Assembly: GCF_015355785.1 (NCBI RefSeq)
Contig: NZ_JADKYW010000003.1
Span: 532,028-596,027, forward strand
Direction: 5' to 3'
DNA: 64,000 nucleotides
Source: Arthrobacter gandavensis
GTDB lineage: Bacteria > Actinomycetota > Actinomycetes > Actinomycetales > Micrococcaceae
The notes under the pieces are model-generated. The model was not told the origin of the DNA, ran no database searches, and worked only from the letters and a program-made list of their open reading frames with translations. The position numbers and the translations under genes are program-made. How positions within the stretch are numbered: position 1 is the stretch's first letter; every line of letters begins with the position of its first letter. Of the stretch, positions 1 through 9,057 are shown in pieces.

Positions 1-672
1 CTGCTCTTCATCGTCCTCGGTGTTGCCACCCAGACCCCGGTGAGCATGCTGCTGGGCGTGTGGGCTGCCGGGCCGCAGCGCAACCGCGCTGTCCTCAGCG
101 CGATCTACTTCGTGCCGCTGCTGCTCTCCTCGGCCGCCATTTCGGTGCTGTGGCGGGCGCTGCTGGATCCCAACTTCGGTGTGCCGTCCCAGTTCCGCTG
201 GCTGTTCGGGGACGGGAATCTGTTCGGCCACCAGGCGACTGCCATCGGCGTCATCATCTTTGTGAGCATGTGGCAGTTCACGCCGTTCCATACGCTGATC
301 TACCAAGGTGCGGCCCGGGCCATTCCGCAGGTGCTCTACCAGGCCGCGGAGATCGACGGCGCCGGGCGGGTACGGACTTTCTTCAGCATCACGCTCCCCC
401 AGCTTCGAAACTCCATCATCACGTCAGTGATCCTGATGGTGGTGGGCGGCCTGACCACCTTCGAGACCGTGCTGATCCTCACCAACGGCGGGCCGGGAAC
501 GGACACCACCATTACGGCCTTCTACATGTTCGAGCAGGCCTTCCGCCGCTTCGACTTCGGCATCGGAGCCGCCGTTGCCCTGGTGCTCGTGGTCGTGGCC
601 ACCACCATCTCGCTGATCATGGTCAAGGTCTCCGGCTACGACAAGATGCGCAGCACGCTGGAAGGGGTCTAG
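1..672 (+). CDS. Sugar ABC transporter permease, 5' end outside window
   Basis: Inner-membrane subunit of a MalF/UgpA-type carbohydrate importer. The reading frame is open from base 1, so the N-terminus lies upstream; the first ATG at 40 is internal. Hydrophobic segments alternate with short loops, and the inner-loop EAA motif that contacts the ATPase is recognisable (EIDGAGRVRTFFSITLPQL, near 350-405). The stop is directly followed by the ATG of a second permease, so the two form one transporter. The glycosidase and esterase downstream suggest a plant-polysaccharide oligosaccharide as substrate. No ATPase gene is nearby, as is common when a shared MsiK-type ATPase serves several importers. 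Confidence 0.88.
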   Translation: MLFIVLGVATQTPVSMLLGVWAAGPQRNRAVLSAIYFVPLLLSSAAISVLWRALLDPNFGVPSQFRWLFGDGNLFGHQATAIGVIIFVSMWQFTPFHTLIYQGAARAIPQVLYQAAEIDGAGRVRTFFSITLPQLRNSIITSVILMVVGGLTTFETVLILTNGGPGTDTTITAFYMFEQAFRRFDFGIGAAVALVLVVVATTISLIMVKVSGYDKMRSTLEGV

Positions 673-1491
673 ATGCGTACGCGACCCAATTACATTGCCG
701 GAGCCGCCGCCGTCGTCTGGCTCCTGATCGTGGCCCTGCCGCTCTACGTGATGATCGCGGCCAGCGTCCAGACCCGCAGCGGGTTCAGCGCCGGCGGACC
801 GCTGTCCTTTCCAACCAGCTTCACGCTGGAGAACTACGCGGGCGTGTTCCAAAGCGGGTTCGGGCTGTACTTCCTGAACACGCTGATCGTCACCGGCGGA
901 GTGGTGGGAATCGTGCTGCTGGTGGTGCCGCCGCTGGCCTACGCCATTGTGCGCAACCAGTCCCGCACCACCACGCTGATCTTTCGGTTCTTCCTGCTGG
1001 GCCTGGCCATTCCGGTGCAGGCAGTGATTGTTCCGATGTTCTACCTGATCAACACGGCGGGGCTCTATGACACCCTGCTGGGCATCATCCTGCCCACCGC
1101 GGCGTTCGCCCTGCCGATCTGCACGCTGATCCTCTCCGGAACCATGCGGGACATCACCCCTGAGCTGTACGAGGCGATGGCCGTGGACGGTGCCGGAACC
1201 TGGCGGACGTTCGTGCGGCTGGTGCTGCCGCTGTCCAGGCCCGGGATCTCCACGATCGCCGTCTTCGCTGCCCTGCAGGGGTGGAACGGCTTCCTGCTGC
1301 CGCTGATCCTGACCCAGTCGGAGTCCACGCGGGTCATCACGCTTGGCCTCTTCAATTTCCAGACCCAGTACGGCATCAACGTTCCCGGCATCCTCGCTGC
1401 GGTGCTGCTTTCAATGATTCCCGTGCTGCTGGTGTACCTCTTTGCGCGCCGCGCACTAGTCCAGGGCCTTATGGGCGCTGGCGGAAAGTGA
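673..1491 (+). CDS. Sugar ABC transporter permease (MalG/UgpE type)
   Basis: Second membrane subunit of the importer, 272 residues, about six membrane spans. The EAA loop is visible as LYEAMAVDGAGTWRTFVRLV. The ATG follows the preceding stop with no spacer, so translation is probably coupled. The glycoside hydrolase gene starts three bases after the stop. The exact sugar cannot be read from the sequence; beta-xylosides or beta-glucosides are the natural guess from the neighbours. Confidence 0.9.
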   Translation: MRTRPNYIAGAAAVVWLLIVALPLYVMIAASVQTRSGFSAGGPLSFPTSFTLENYAGVFQSGFGLYFLNTLIVTGGVVGIVLLVVPPLAYAIVRNQSRTTTLIFRFFLLGLAIPVQAVIVPMFYLINTAGLYDTLLGIILPTAAFALPICTLILSGTMRDITPELYEAMAVDGAGTWRTFVRLVLPLSRPGISTIAVFAALQGWNGFLLPLILTQSESTRVITLGLFNFQTQYGINVPGILAAVLLSMIPVLLVYLFARRALVQGLMGAGGK

Positions 1492-1494
1492 CCC

Positions 1495-3855
1495 ATGTTA
1501 AACACCACCACCAAGCGCGTCCCCTGGCGGGATGCCTCCCTTCCCCCCGCCCAACGCGCGGACGCCCTGCTGTCCCGGATGACCCTGGAGGAAAAGACCG
1601 CGCAGCTGATCGGCGTGTGGGTCGGCGCCTCAGCCGACGGCGCCGAGGTAGCGCCGCACCAGCATGAGATGAACGAGCCCCCGGACCTTGAGTCGCTGCT
1701 CCCCGCCGGGCTGGGCCAGCTCACCCGCCCGTTCGGCACCAAACCGGTCGACGCCGGTGCCGGCGCCCTCTCGCTGATGCGCACCCAGGAGCGGATCGCC
1801 GCCTCCAATCGGTTCGGCATTCCCGCGATGGCCCATGAAGAGTGCCTGGCCGGCTTCGCGGCCTGGGGCGCGACGGCGTATCCGGTGCCGCTGGCCTGGG
1901 GTGCCACGTTCGACCCGGAGCTCGTCCAGCGCATGGCCGGAGCGATCGGCGAGGATATGCGCCGGGTCGGCATCCATCAGGGACTGGCTCCGGTACTGGA
2001 TGTTGTCCGCGACGCCCGCTGGGGCCGGGTGGAAGAGACCATCGGCGAGGACCCTTACCTGGTGGGCACCGTGGCCACCGCGTACATCCAGGGCCTGGAG
2101 CAGGCCGGAGTGGTGGCCACCCTGAAGCACTTCGCGGGCTACGCTGCGTCCCGGGCCGGCCGCAACCTCGCGCCGGTCTCCATGGGTCCGCGGGAATTCG
2201 CCGACGTCGTCCTGCCGCCGTTCGAGATGGCGGTGCGGGAATCCGGGGTGCGCTCGGTGATGCATGCCTACACGGATACCGACGGCGTGCCCTCCGCAGC
2301 AGACCGCTCACTGCTGACCGGGCTGCTGCGCGATACCTGGGGATTCGAAGGCACCGTGGTGGCCGACTACTTCGGCATCGGGTTCCTGCAGGACCTGCAC
2401 GGCGTAGCCGGGAGCCGCGGTGAAGCGGCCGGCGCAGCGCTGCGCGCCGGGGTGGACGTGGAGCTGCCAACGGTCGACGCCTACGGGGAACACCTGCTGG
2501 CGGAGCTTGCCGCCGGCCGGGTTGATCCGGCCCTGGTGGACGCCGCCGCGCGTCGGGTCCTGCTGCAGAAGATCGGTCTTGGCCTGCTGGACGAGGACTG
2601 GAGCCCGGTTCCGGAAGCCCTGGCCGCCGGCGCCTCGAACCTCGAAGCCGTCCAGTCCACGGTGGATCTGGATCCGCCGGAGAACCGCAGGCTGGCCCGT
2701 GAGCTGGCGGAGGAGTCGATCGTCCTGCTCAGCAACAACGGGATGCTGCCCCTGCAGGCTCCGCGGCGCATCGCCGTCGTCGGCCCCAACGCGGAGAACC
2801 CGATGGCTTTCCTGGGCTGCTATTCCTTCCCGGCCCACGTCGGCTCGCAGTTCCCGGAGATTGCCGCGGGGATTGGGCTGCCCACGGTGGCGGCCGCGCT
2901 GCGGGACCAGTTCCCGCAGAGCAGCATCGACTACGTCCCGGGCTGCGGAATCGACGATCCCGACGCGTCCGGAATCGCTGCCGCCGTGGCAGCGGCACAG
3001 AACGCCGACGTCGTCATTGCAGCGCTCGGTGACCGCGCCGGACTCTTTGGCCGCGGCACCAGCGGCGAGGGATGCGACGTCGAATCCCTGGTGCTGCCCG
3101 GTGTGCAGCAGCAGCTGCTGGACGCACTGCTGGATTCCGGAACCCCGGTAGTGACTGTGCTGCTGACCGGCCGGCCGTATGCGCTGGGTACGGCGGTGTC
3201 CCGGGCCGCCGCCGTCGTGCAGGCCTTCTTCCCCGGTGAAGAAGGCGGACCGGCGATCGCCCGTGTGCTCAGCGGTGCGGTCAACCCATCCGGAAGGCTG
3301 CCGGTCAGCGTCCCGGCCACACCGGGCAGCCAGCCAGCCACGTATCTGGCGGCGCCGCTGGCCGGGCCCACGGATGTTTCCAGCATCGATCCCACGCCGG
3401 CCTTCGGATTTGGCCACGGGCTCAGCTACACGCAGTTTGCCTGGGACTCGCCGTCCGTGGACAACGCGGAGACCAGCACGGCGGGGAAAGCTGCTGCCTC
3501 CCTGACCGTGGCAAACACGGGCAGCCGCGACGGCGTGGAGGTGGTCCAGCTCTATCTTCACGATCCGGTGGCGTCCGTTGTGCGGCCCGTCCAGCGGCTG
3601 ATCGGCTTCGCCCGGGTGCCGCTGCGGGCCGGGGAATCCGCCCGGGTCCGGTTCACCGTGCCGGCGGACCTCACGTCGTTTACCGGCACGGACGGGCAGC
3701 GGCGCGTGGAACCCGGCGCCCTGGAACTGCGGTTCGGCGCCTCCAGCTCCGACATACGGCTGGTTGCCGCGCTCACGCTCACCGGCCCGGTACGCTCGGT
3801 GGACCACACCCGGAAACTGCACTGTGCCGTGGAAGTACAGGCGCTGCCCGTGTAA
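1495..3855 (+). CDS. Glycoside hydrolase family 3 beta-glycosidase
   Basis: Exo-acting beta-glucosidase/beta-xylosidase of 786 residues, a usual family length. The N-terminal TIM-barrel domain ends around residue 350 and carries the nucleophile motif VVADYFG with Asp291. The alpha/beta sandwich domain follows, with the likely acid/base Glu525 in SGEGCDVE, and a fibronectin-III-like domain closes the protein (about 660-770). There is no signal peptide, so it probably acts in the cytoplasm on oligosaccharides imported by the two permeases upstream. The start lies three bases after the permease stop. Specificity for xylose or glucose cannot be decided here; the esterase next door favours xylan fragments. 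Confidence 0.92.
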   Translation: MLNTTTKRVPWRDASLPPAQRADALLSRMTLEEKTAQLIGVWVGASADGAEVAPHQHEMNEPPDLESLLPAGLGQLTRPFGTKPVDAGAGALSLMRTQERIAASNRFGIPAMAHEECLAGFAAWGATAYPVPLAWGATFDPELVQRMAGAIGEDMRRVGIHQGLAPVLDVVRDARWGRVEETIGEDPYLVGTVATAYIQGLEQAGVVATLKHFAGYAASRAGRNLAPVSMGPREFADVVLPPFEMAVRESGVRSVMHAYTDTDGVPSAADRSLLTGLLRDTWGFEGTVVADYFGIGFLQDLHGVAGSRGEAAGAALRAGVDVELPTVDAYGEHLLAELAAGRVDPALVDAAARRVLLQKIGLGLLDEDWSPVPEALAAGASNLEAVQSTVDLDPPENRRLARELAEESIVLLSNNGMLPLQAPRRIAVVGPNAENPMAFLGCYSFPAHVGSQFPEIAAGIGLPTVAAALRDQFPQSSIDYVPGCGIDDPDASGIAAAVAAAQNADVVIAALGDRAGLFGRGTSGEGCDVESLVLPGVQQQLLDALLDSGTPVVTVLLTGRPYALGTAVSRAAAVVQAFFPGEEGGPAIARVLSGAVNPSGRLPVSVPATPGSQPATYLAAPLAGPTDVSSIDPTPAFGFGHGLSYTQFAWDSPSVDNAETSTAGKAAASLTVANTGSRDGVEVVQLYLHDPVASVVRPVQRLIGFARVPLRAGESARVRFTVPADLTSFTGTDGQRRVEPGALELRFGASSSDIRLVAALTLTGPVRSVDHTRKLHCAVEVQALPV

Positions 3856-3910
3856 GGGCAGCTGCTGCTGGCCGGGTGGGGAAAACAACGGCTTCGTAGG
3901 AGGAACAAAC

Positions 3911-4927
3911 GTGTATTCGGATCTGCCCGCTGACCAGCTCACTGCCTACCGTGGCAGCCAGCAGGACCCGGAGGACTTCGACGCATTCTGGGCGCAGACC
4001 CTGGCCGAAGCCCAGGCCCATCCGCTGGATGTTCGGCTGGAACGCGCAGAAACGGTGCTGTCCACCGTGGACGTCTGGGACGTGACCTTCAATGGTTACG
4101 GCGGGGAACCCATCCGGGCCTGGCTGCGCCTGCCGGCCGGTTCAGGTGGACCCTTGCCCGGCGTCGTGCAGTTCGTGGGTTACGGCGGCGGCCGCGGGGA
4201 CGCATCCGAGAACCTGTTCTGGTCCTCGGCCGGGTTCGCGCACCTGCAGATGGACACGCGCGGCCAGGGTGCCGGTTGGAGCAAGGGCGCGACGCCGGAC
4301 GCCTCCGGCAGTGCCGGCCCGCAGGTCCCGGGAGTCATGACCCGCGGCGTCCTGGATCCGCACACCTACTATTACCGGCGGCTGTTCACCGACGCCGTCC
4401 GCGCAGTGGCCGCACTGCAGTCCCTGGACGCTGTGGATCCGGCGCGCTGCGCCGCGGTAGGAAGCAGCCAGGGCGGTGCGTCGGCTCTGGCTGCCGCTGC
4501 GCTGGCTCCGGGGCTGGCGGCCGTCTGTGCGAACGTGCCTTTCCTCGCGGACCTCCCGCGCGCCGTGCACGTGACCGACGCGTATCCGTACCGGGAAGTG
4601 CGCGATTACCTGGCCGTCCATCGGACTCAGGCAGCGCAGGTGATGGACACCCTGGCGTACTTCGACGTCGTCAACTTCTCCCGCCGGGCGCAGCCGCCGG
4701 CCCTGTTTTCGGTTGCACTGATGGATGTGGTCACTCCCCCCTTCACGGTGTACGCCGCCTACAACACCTACGCGGGCACCAAGGACCTGTTGGTGTGGCC
4801 GTACAACGGGCATGAGGGCGGCGGCGTTGAGGACCAGATCGCCGCTGCACGGTTCCTGCGCCGAACCCTGGCGCCAGTGAGTTCGGCGACGGACAGCGTC
4901 AATGCTGCGGCCGGCAGCACGGCATAG
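3911..4927 (+). CDS. Acetyl xylan esterase / cephalosporin-C deacetylase family
   Basis: Alpha/beta hydrolase of 338 residues that removes acetyl groups from acetylated xylo-oligosaccharides. The GTG start is chosen because AGGAGG sits 8-14 bases upstream (3897-3903); the frame is open further upstream but that part overlaps the glycosidase. The nucleophile elbow G-S-S-Q-G places the catalytic serine at residue 186, and an early WLRLPAGSGG-type region and a late YNGHEGGG histidine fit the AXE1 family. No signal peptide is seen, so it should work in the cytoplasm with the upstream glycosidase. Last gene of the operon. Confidence 0.88.
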   Translation: MYSDLPADQLTAYRGSQQDPEDFDAFWAQTLAEAQAHPLDVRLERAETVLSTVDVWDVTFNGYGGEPIRAWLRLPAGSGGPLPGVVQFVGYGGGRGDASENLFWSSAGFAHLQMDTRGQGAGWSKGATPDASGSAGPQVPGVMTRGVLDPHTYYYRRLFTDAVRAVAALQSLDAVDPARCAAVGSSQGGASALAAAALAPGLAAVCANVPFLADLPRAVHVTDAYPYREVRDYLAVHRTQAAQVMDTLAYFDVVNFSRRAQPPALFSVALMDVVTPPFTVYAAYNTYAGTKDLLVWPYNGHEGGGVEDQIAAARFLRRTLAPVSSATDSVNAAAGSTA

Positions 4928-4949
4928 CTGCCGAGCCTTACGGCGCCCG

Positions 4950-5249
4950 TTACTGGTCCTTGAGCTCGACGAAGAACACATGAGTGTCCGTGTCGCCGAT
5001 GTTCTCACCGACGTGTTCCTGGGCCGGAAGCCATTGGACCATGCCGGCAGGCAGCTCAACCTCCCGCTCCTGGCCGCCGGAGGTTAGCCGGCGCCGGAAT
5101 GAGCTGGCGGTGATCATCACGCTGTCCGGGTGGCGATGGACGACGGTCTTTTTTCCAGGGCCGTCGCTGTATTCGAGCACCCGCACCCTGTCGTTCTCAA
5201 AGACCACTGCGTAGTTCTCCGGATTGGACTGGACTGGATCCTGTGTCAT
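4950..5249 (-). CDS. Small cupin-fold protein
   Basis: Single-domain cupin of 99 residues from the start used here (MTQDPVQ). The frame stays open to 5306 and an earlier ATG there would add 19 residues that do not look conserved. A partial cupin motif is visible (VVHRHPDSV), followed by a glycine-poor second half with HVFFVEL near the end. Such proteins are often annotated as cytoplasmic cupins without known reaction. It lies convergent to the esterase and is not obviously in an operon. Confidence 0.7.
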   Translation of the reverse strand: MTQDPVQSNPENYAVVFENDRVRVLEYSDGPGKKTVVHRHPDSVMITASSFRRRLTSGGQEREVELPAGMVQWLPAQEHVGENIGDTDTHVFFVELKDQ

Positions 5250-5315
5250 ATCCCGAAGGGTAGGCCTGCCGGCAGCTTCGCTAAAGGGGGCCGGGCCAAA
5301 GGGCACCGGCCGGCA

Positions 5316-5420
5316 CTACCAGAGCTGGCCGGGGAGCTTCAGCTTCTCCTTCCGCGGGAAGCGTGCGTCGAACGCGTAAACGTCCTCGTCGCTCAACGCA
5401 TAGCCGGGGAGCGCCGTCAT
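5316..5420 (-). CDS. Possible 34-residue protein
   Basis: Short frame that would encode a 34-residue, charged peptide with the central segment SDEDVYAFDARFPRKEK and a C-terminal LPGQLW. It starts with ATG preceded by a weak GGGG. The composition is protein-like rather than random, but no family is recognised. It could be a real small protein or the tail of a decayed gene. Confidence 0.3.
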   Translation of the reverse strand: MTALPGYALSDEDVYAFDARFPRKEKLKLPGQLW

Positions 5421-5456
5421 AGTAGATCCCCAATGCCTTCGCCTCCGGAATACGCA

Positions 5457-5499
5457 CTAACCCGGTCCCGCTTCCTGACAGGAGGCGGGACCGGGTTAG
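5457..5499 (-). terminator. Terminator-like hairpin after the solute-binding protein gene
   Basis: Perfect 15-base inverted repeat (CTAACCCGGTCCCGC and its complement) around a 13-base loop, beginning 29 bases beyond the stop of the minus-strand binding-protein gene. There is no clear T-run, so it may act as a transcript-stabilising hairpin as well as a terminator. Confidence 0.6.
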
Positions 5500-5527
5500 C
5501 GGGTATTGACCGGGCTAGTGAACTGAG

Positions 5528-6925
5528 TTACTGAACTGAGTTGTTGTAGTTCTCGATTTCGGTCTTGAGCGCGTCAACGGACTTGGTCAGCTCCGTCTTG
5601 CTGTCTCCGCCGAGCAGTGCGCCTTCCAGCGCGTCCTCAGCGGCCTTCCGGGCCTGCGGCATGGAACCGGCGGCGCAGCCCTGGGTGGCAGCGGTCAGTT
5701 CAGTTGCCTCAAGCTGCTGCACGGCGACGTCGAACTGCGGGTACTGCTCGCGCCAGGCGATGTCCTCGGGCTCATCCAGTGCGGCCTTGGAGATCGGGAA
5801 GTAGCCGGTGCCGGTGTGCCAGGTGGCCTGTGTGGCCGGCTCGGCAAGGAACTGCATGAACTGCCAGGTAGCTTCCTTCTCGGCGTCGGAGTGGCCTTCA
5901 CCGGAGATCCAGAGCGAGGCACCGCCGATGATGGGGCCGGAATCGTTCTGCTCGATCTTCGGGTAGAAGCCGACTCCCAGTTCGAAGCCCTGCTCCTCGG
6001 CTGCCTTCTGCATGCCGCCGAGGGCACCCGTTGATTCAAGGGTGATGCCAATGGTGCCGCTCTTGAAAGCGTTCTGCGCGTCCGCGGTGGCACGGCCGGT
6101 GTTGCCGGCAACCCCGTCAGCTACCAGGCCCTTCCACCAGTCCACGAACTCGACGGCGGTGTCATTGTTGAAGCTGTAGTCCGCAGCGCGTTCGCCGGAG
6201 CGGCCGTTGTCCGGGCTGCAGTAGAGAGCTCCGTTGGCTGCGATTTCCTGCTCCAGGAGCCAGCCGTAGATGGCGGCGTTGAACCCGAACTCCGCCGGTC
6301 CGCCGTTCGTCTTGGACAGCGCGGCGGCTGCTTCGCCCACCTCGTCCAGCGTTTCGGGTGCGGTCTCCGGGTCCAGCCCGGCCGCTTCGAACAGGGTCTT
6401 GTTGTAGTACAGCACCGGCATGGAGGTGTTGAACGGCATGGACCAGAGGTCCTCGTCGATCGTGTAGTAGCCGGCGATGTTGGGCTGCAGGTCCGAGACG
6501 TCATATTCGTCCCGGTCGATGAAGGACTGGGTGGGCACAACGGCGCCCGAGTCGATCATGAACTGGGTACCAATGTCATAGATCTGCACCATGCTGGGCG
6601 TGCTGTTGGACTGGACCGCCGCCTTGTACTTGGTGATAGTGGAGTCGTAATCGCCCTGGTAAACGCCCTTGACCTCAATTTTGCCCTCATTGGCAGCGTT
6701 GAATTCGTCAATGAGCTTGCCCAGGGTCTCGCCGTTGGTGCCGTCCATCGAGTGCCAGAAATTGACGGTGGTGACGCCGTCGGCTGACTCAAGTGCATCC
6801 GCGGCTGGCGCTTCGCCTGCCCCGCCCGTGCTGCTGCCTCCGCCGCAGGCGGACAGTACCAGGGCAAGCCCCGCGGCACCGGCAGCCATCATTGGCAGCC
6901 GGCGTCCTCTGGTTGTAGTTCGCAA
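5528..6925 (-). CDS. Sugar ABC transporter substrate-binding lipoprotein
   Basis: Family 1 extracellular solute-binding protein (UgpB/MalE-like), 465 residues. The N-terminus is a lipoprotein signal: basic residues, a hydrophobic stretch and lipobox LSAC, giving a lipidated cysteine at about position 27. The motif VTTVNFWHSMDGTNGE after a short linker is typical of glycerol-3-phosphate/oligosaccharide binders. It is third in a minus-strand transporter operon after the two permeases, 67 bases behind them. The ligand is not evident. Confidence 0.92.
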   Translation of the reverse strand: MRTTTRGRRLPMMAAGAAGLALVLSACGGGSSTGGAGEAPAADALESADGVTTVNFWHSMDGTNGETLGKLIDEFNAANEGKIEVKGVYQGDYDSTITKYKAAVQSNSTPSMVQIYDIGTQFMIDSGAVVPTQSFIDRDEYDVSDLQPNIAGYYTIDEDLWSMPFNTSMPVLYYNKTLFEAAGLDPETAPETLDEVGEAAAALSKTNGGPAEFGFNAAIYGWLLEQEIAANGALYCSPDNGRSGERAADYSFNNDTAVEFVDWWKGLVADGVAGNTGRATADAQNAFKSGTIGITLESTGALGGMQKAAEEQGFELGVGFYPKIEQNDSGPIIGGASLWISGEGHSDAEKEATWQFMQFLAEPATQATWHTGTGYFPISKAALDEPEDIAWREQYPQFDVAVQQLEATELTAATQGCAAGSMPQARKAAEDALEGALLGGDSKTELTKSVDALKTEIENYNNSVQ

Positions 6926-6992
6926 TGGATATCCCTTCAGGATTGGCCGGAGACAAGTCTCCGGATAGCCGTGGTGTTTGGCCGGGGTGCGT

Positions 6993-7895
6993 TTATTTGA
7001 TGGAACCCGCGGTCAGGCCGCGGACAATGAACCGCTGGCCGAAGATGACCAGCAGCAGGGTGGGGATGATGGCCAGGACCGTTCCGGCCAGCACCAGCCC
7101 GGCGTTGAAGTTGTCCGCGGAGCGCAGCTGGGTGATGCCAATCTGGATGGTCTGCATCTGCGGGGTCTGGGTGACCAGCAGCGGCCAGAAGTACATGTTC
7201 CAGGCCGAGAGGAAGGCCCAGATGCCCAGTGCTGCCAGGGTGGGCTTGGACAGCGGCACCAGGACCGAGACCAGGAACCGGAAGTGCCCGGCGCCGTCGA
7301 TCTTGGCTGCTTCCCAGAGTTCCGTGGGGAAGGACAGGAACGCCTGCCGGAGCAGGAAGATGCCGAATCCGTGTGCCAGGAAGGGCAGTGTCAGCGCCGG
7401 AATGGTGTTGATCAGTCCGGCGGAGGACATGGTCAAGTAGTTCGGGATGATGATGGCCTCGGCCGGCACCATCATGCTGCACAGGAACAGCGCGAACCAG
7501 AAGGCCCTGCCCCGCACCTTCAGGAAGACCAGCGCGTAGGCCGCCAGCAGGGAGGTCACCAGCTGGCCCAGCGTGATCAGGCCGGCCATCACCACCGAGT
7601 TCACGTACTGCCGGCCAAGCGGAATCGAGTTCAGCGCGCCGGCAAAGTTCTCCACGCGGAATCCGTTGAACGGCCACAGCGACGCCGGGTACGCATTGAT
7701 GTCCGCCGGGCCCATGAAGGATCCGACGAACCCGAAATAAACCGGGAACAGGACGATCACGGCGCCTACGCTCAGCGCCGCGTAGGTCAGCACCCGTCCG
7801 GCTGTCAGGGGACGGCGCTGGCGCTTCTTCAGGTCCCTGGGACGGCTCGGCGCCGCCGCGGGTTTCGCGGGCGCGGGGGCTGCTGTACGGCTCAT
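6993..7895 (-). CDS. Sugar ABC transporter permease (MalG/UgpE type)
   Basis: Membrane subunit, 300 residues. The ATG at 7895 overlaps the stop of the preceding permease by four bases (ATGA), which fixes the start although the frame is open further upstream. About six spans are preceded by a basic, proline/alanine-rich cytoplasmic tail. The EAA loop is visible as LWEAAKIDGAGHFRFLVSVL. It pairs with the permease upstream and the binding protein downstream. Confidence 0.9.
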   Translation of the reverse strand: MSRTAAPAPAKPAAAPSRPRDLKKRQRRPLTAGRVLTYAALSVGAVIVLFPVYFGFVGSFMGPADINAYPASLWPFNGFRVENFAGALNSIPLGRQYVNSVVMAGLITLGQLVTSLLAAYALVFLKVRGRAFWFALFLCSMMVPAEAIIIPNYLTMSSAGLINTIPALTLPFLAHGFGIFLLRQAFLSFPTELWEAAKIDGAGHFRFLVSVLVPLSKPTLAALGIWAFLSAWNMYFWPLLVTQTPQMQTIQIGITQLRSADNFNAGLVLAGTVLAIIPTLLLVIFGQRFIVRGLTAGSIK

Positions 7896-8833
7896 CGGTA
7901 GAAGACCTTCCGTTCCAGGACACCGAATTGGATGGCGGAAACCACTACCACGATGATCAGGAGCACCACGGCCTGCGCGGAGGCGTAGCCGAAGTTTGAG
8001 TTGTTGTTGGCGAATGCCTGCTCGTAAATGGAGTACACGAGCGTGGTGGTGCTGTCCTGCGGTCCGCCCTTGGTCAGGATGTGGATCTGGCCGAAGCTCT
8101 GCAGGGCGTGAATGGTTCCGGTGACCAGCAGGAAGAACATCTGCGGGGTGAGCAGCGGCATGATGATTGACCGCTGCATCCGCCAGCCGTGGGCGCCGTC
8201 CAGCCGGGCTGCTTCTACTACGTCTTCGGAGACTGCGCCGAGTCCGGCGGAGAGCACCAGCAGGTTGTAGCCAAGCTGCATCCACACCGTGGCCAGGGAT
8301 ACCGAGACAAGGGCCCAGGCCGGGTCCGTAAGCCAGCCGACCCGGTCAAGCCCGAAGAAGCCGAGCATACCGTTGAGCACACCCGTGGCCTGGTTGAACA
8401 TCACGCCAAAGATGACCGACGCCGTGGCCACGGAGTACGCAAACGGAAGGGCAAAGGCAGTGCGGAAGAACCGGATGCCCTTGATCTTCTGGTGCAGCAG
8501 CAGCGCCAATGCCAGTGCGATGCCGATCGAGGGAATCACGGTCAGCACCGTGAATCCCAGGGTTACGCCCATCACCGTCCAGAAACCGGTATCCGTGAAC
8601 ATGCGGGTGTACTGGTCGAAACCCACAAATCCGGAGGGACGGCCGAACAGGTCGCTGCCCTGGAAGGAAAGAAAAACGGAGCGGCCCAGCGGGTAGAAGA
8701 GGAACAGCGCGAAAACCACCAGCGCCGGAACGAGGTACCACAGCGCGCGGATGCTGCCGCGGTCCGTGACGCGCTCGGGCAGGGTTTTCGGTGTTTCCTG
8801 TTTGGGTGCGGTGGCCGGTTTGAGGGCGCTCAT
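7892..8833 (-). CDS. Sugar ABC transporter permease (MalF/UgpA type)
   Basis: First permease of this importer, 313 residues, about six membrane spans after a cytoplasmic N-terminus. The EAA-type loop reads VEAARLDGAHGWRMQRSII. The three-gene transporter lies directly behind xylA-xylB on the same strand, which suggests xylose or a xylo-oligosaccharide as substrate. No ATPase is encoded in the cluster. Confidence 0.9.
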   Translation of the reverse strand: MSALKPATAPKQETPKTLPERVTDRGSIRALWYLVPALVVFALFLFYPLGRSVFLSFQGSDLFGRPSGFVGFDQYTRMFTDTGFWTVMGVTLGFTVLTVIPSIGIALALALLLHQKIKGIRFFRTAFALPFAYSVATASVIFGVMFNQATGVLNGMLGFFGLDRVGWLTDPAWALVSVSLATVWMQLGYNLLVLSAGLGAVSEDVVEAARLDGAHGWRMQRSIIMPLLTPQMFFLLVTGTIHALQSFGQIHILTKGGPQDSTTTLVYSIYEQAFANNNSNFGYASAQAVVLLIIVVVVSAIQFGVLERKVFYR

Positions 8834-8925
8834 GCCCCGGCGCCCGGGAGGGGCCGGCCGGGGTGGCGATACGAACAGCGGACGGTTCCATCCGGCTGCA
8901 GCGATTCACTGCAGGTAGCTTTCAT
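8830..8925 (-). CDS. Possible 31-residue leader peptide ahead of the transporter
   Basis: Frame of 31 residues (MKATCSESLQ... to GAGA) whose TGA overlaps the ATG of the first permease by four bases, the spacing used by coupled genes here. GGAATGAG upstream is a weak ribosome binding site. The overlap could be chance; the frame is not recognised. Confidence 0.2.
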   Translation of the reverse strand: MKATCSESLQPDGTVRCSYRHPGRPLPGAGA

Positions 8926-9004
8926 TGACTCATTCCGTCCATCATTCTGCGGCGCGCCAATGCGCCGGATACAGGAGTTACGCCCGTCACAGTACCCAGT
9001 AATT

Positions 9005-9044
9005 TTTACCCATGGCAAACGGGCTTGCCGTTGCCGTGGGTAAA
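9005..9044 (-). terminator. Long hairpin between xylB and the transporter genes
   Basis: Two 14-base arms (TTTACCC at each outer end) with one mismatch around a 12-base loop, starting 14 bases after the xylB stop. No T-run follows on the minus strand, so it may be a processing or stability hairpin, or an operator for the transporter promoter, rather than a classical terminator. Confidence 0.45.
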
Positions 9045-9057
9045 GCTTCGCCGCAGG

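Noticed and set aside
2308-3942. A 544-codon minus-strand frame opposite the family 3 glycosidase
   Set aside because: Low-complexity Arg/Gly composition and no domain; the plus strand encodes an intact glycosidase.
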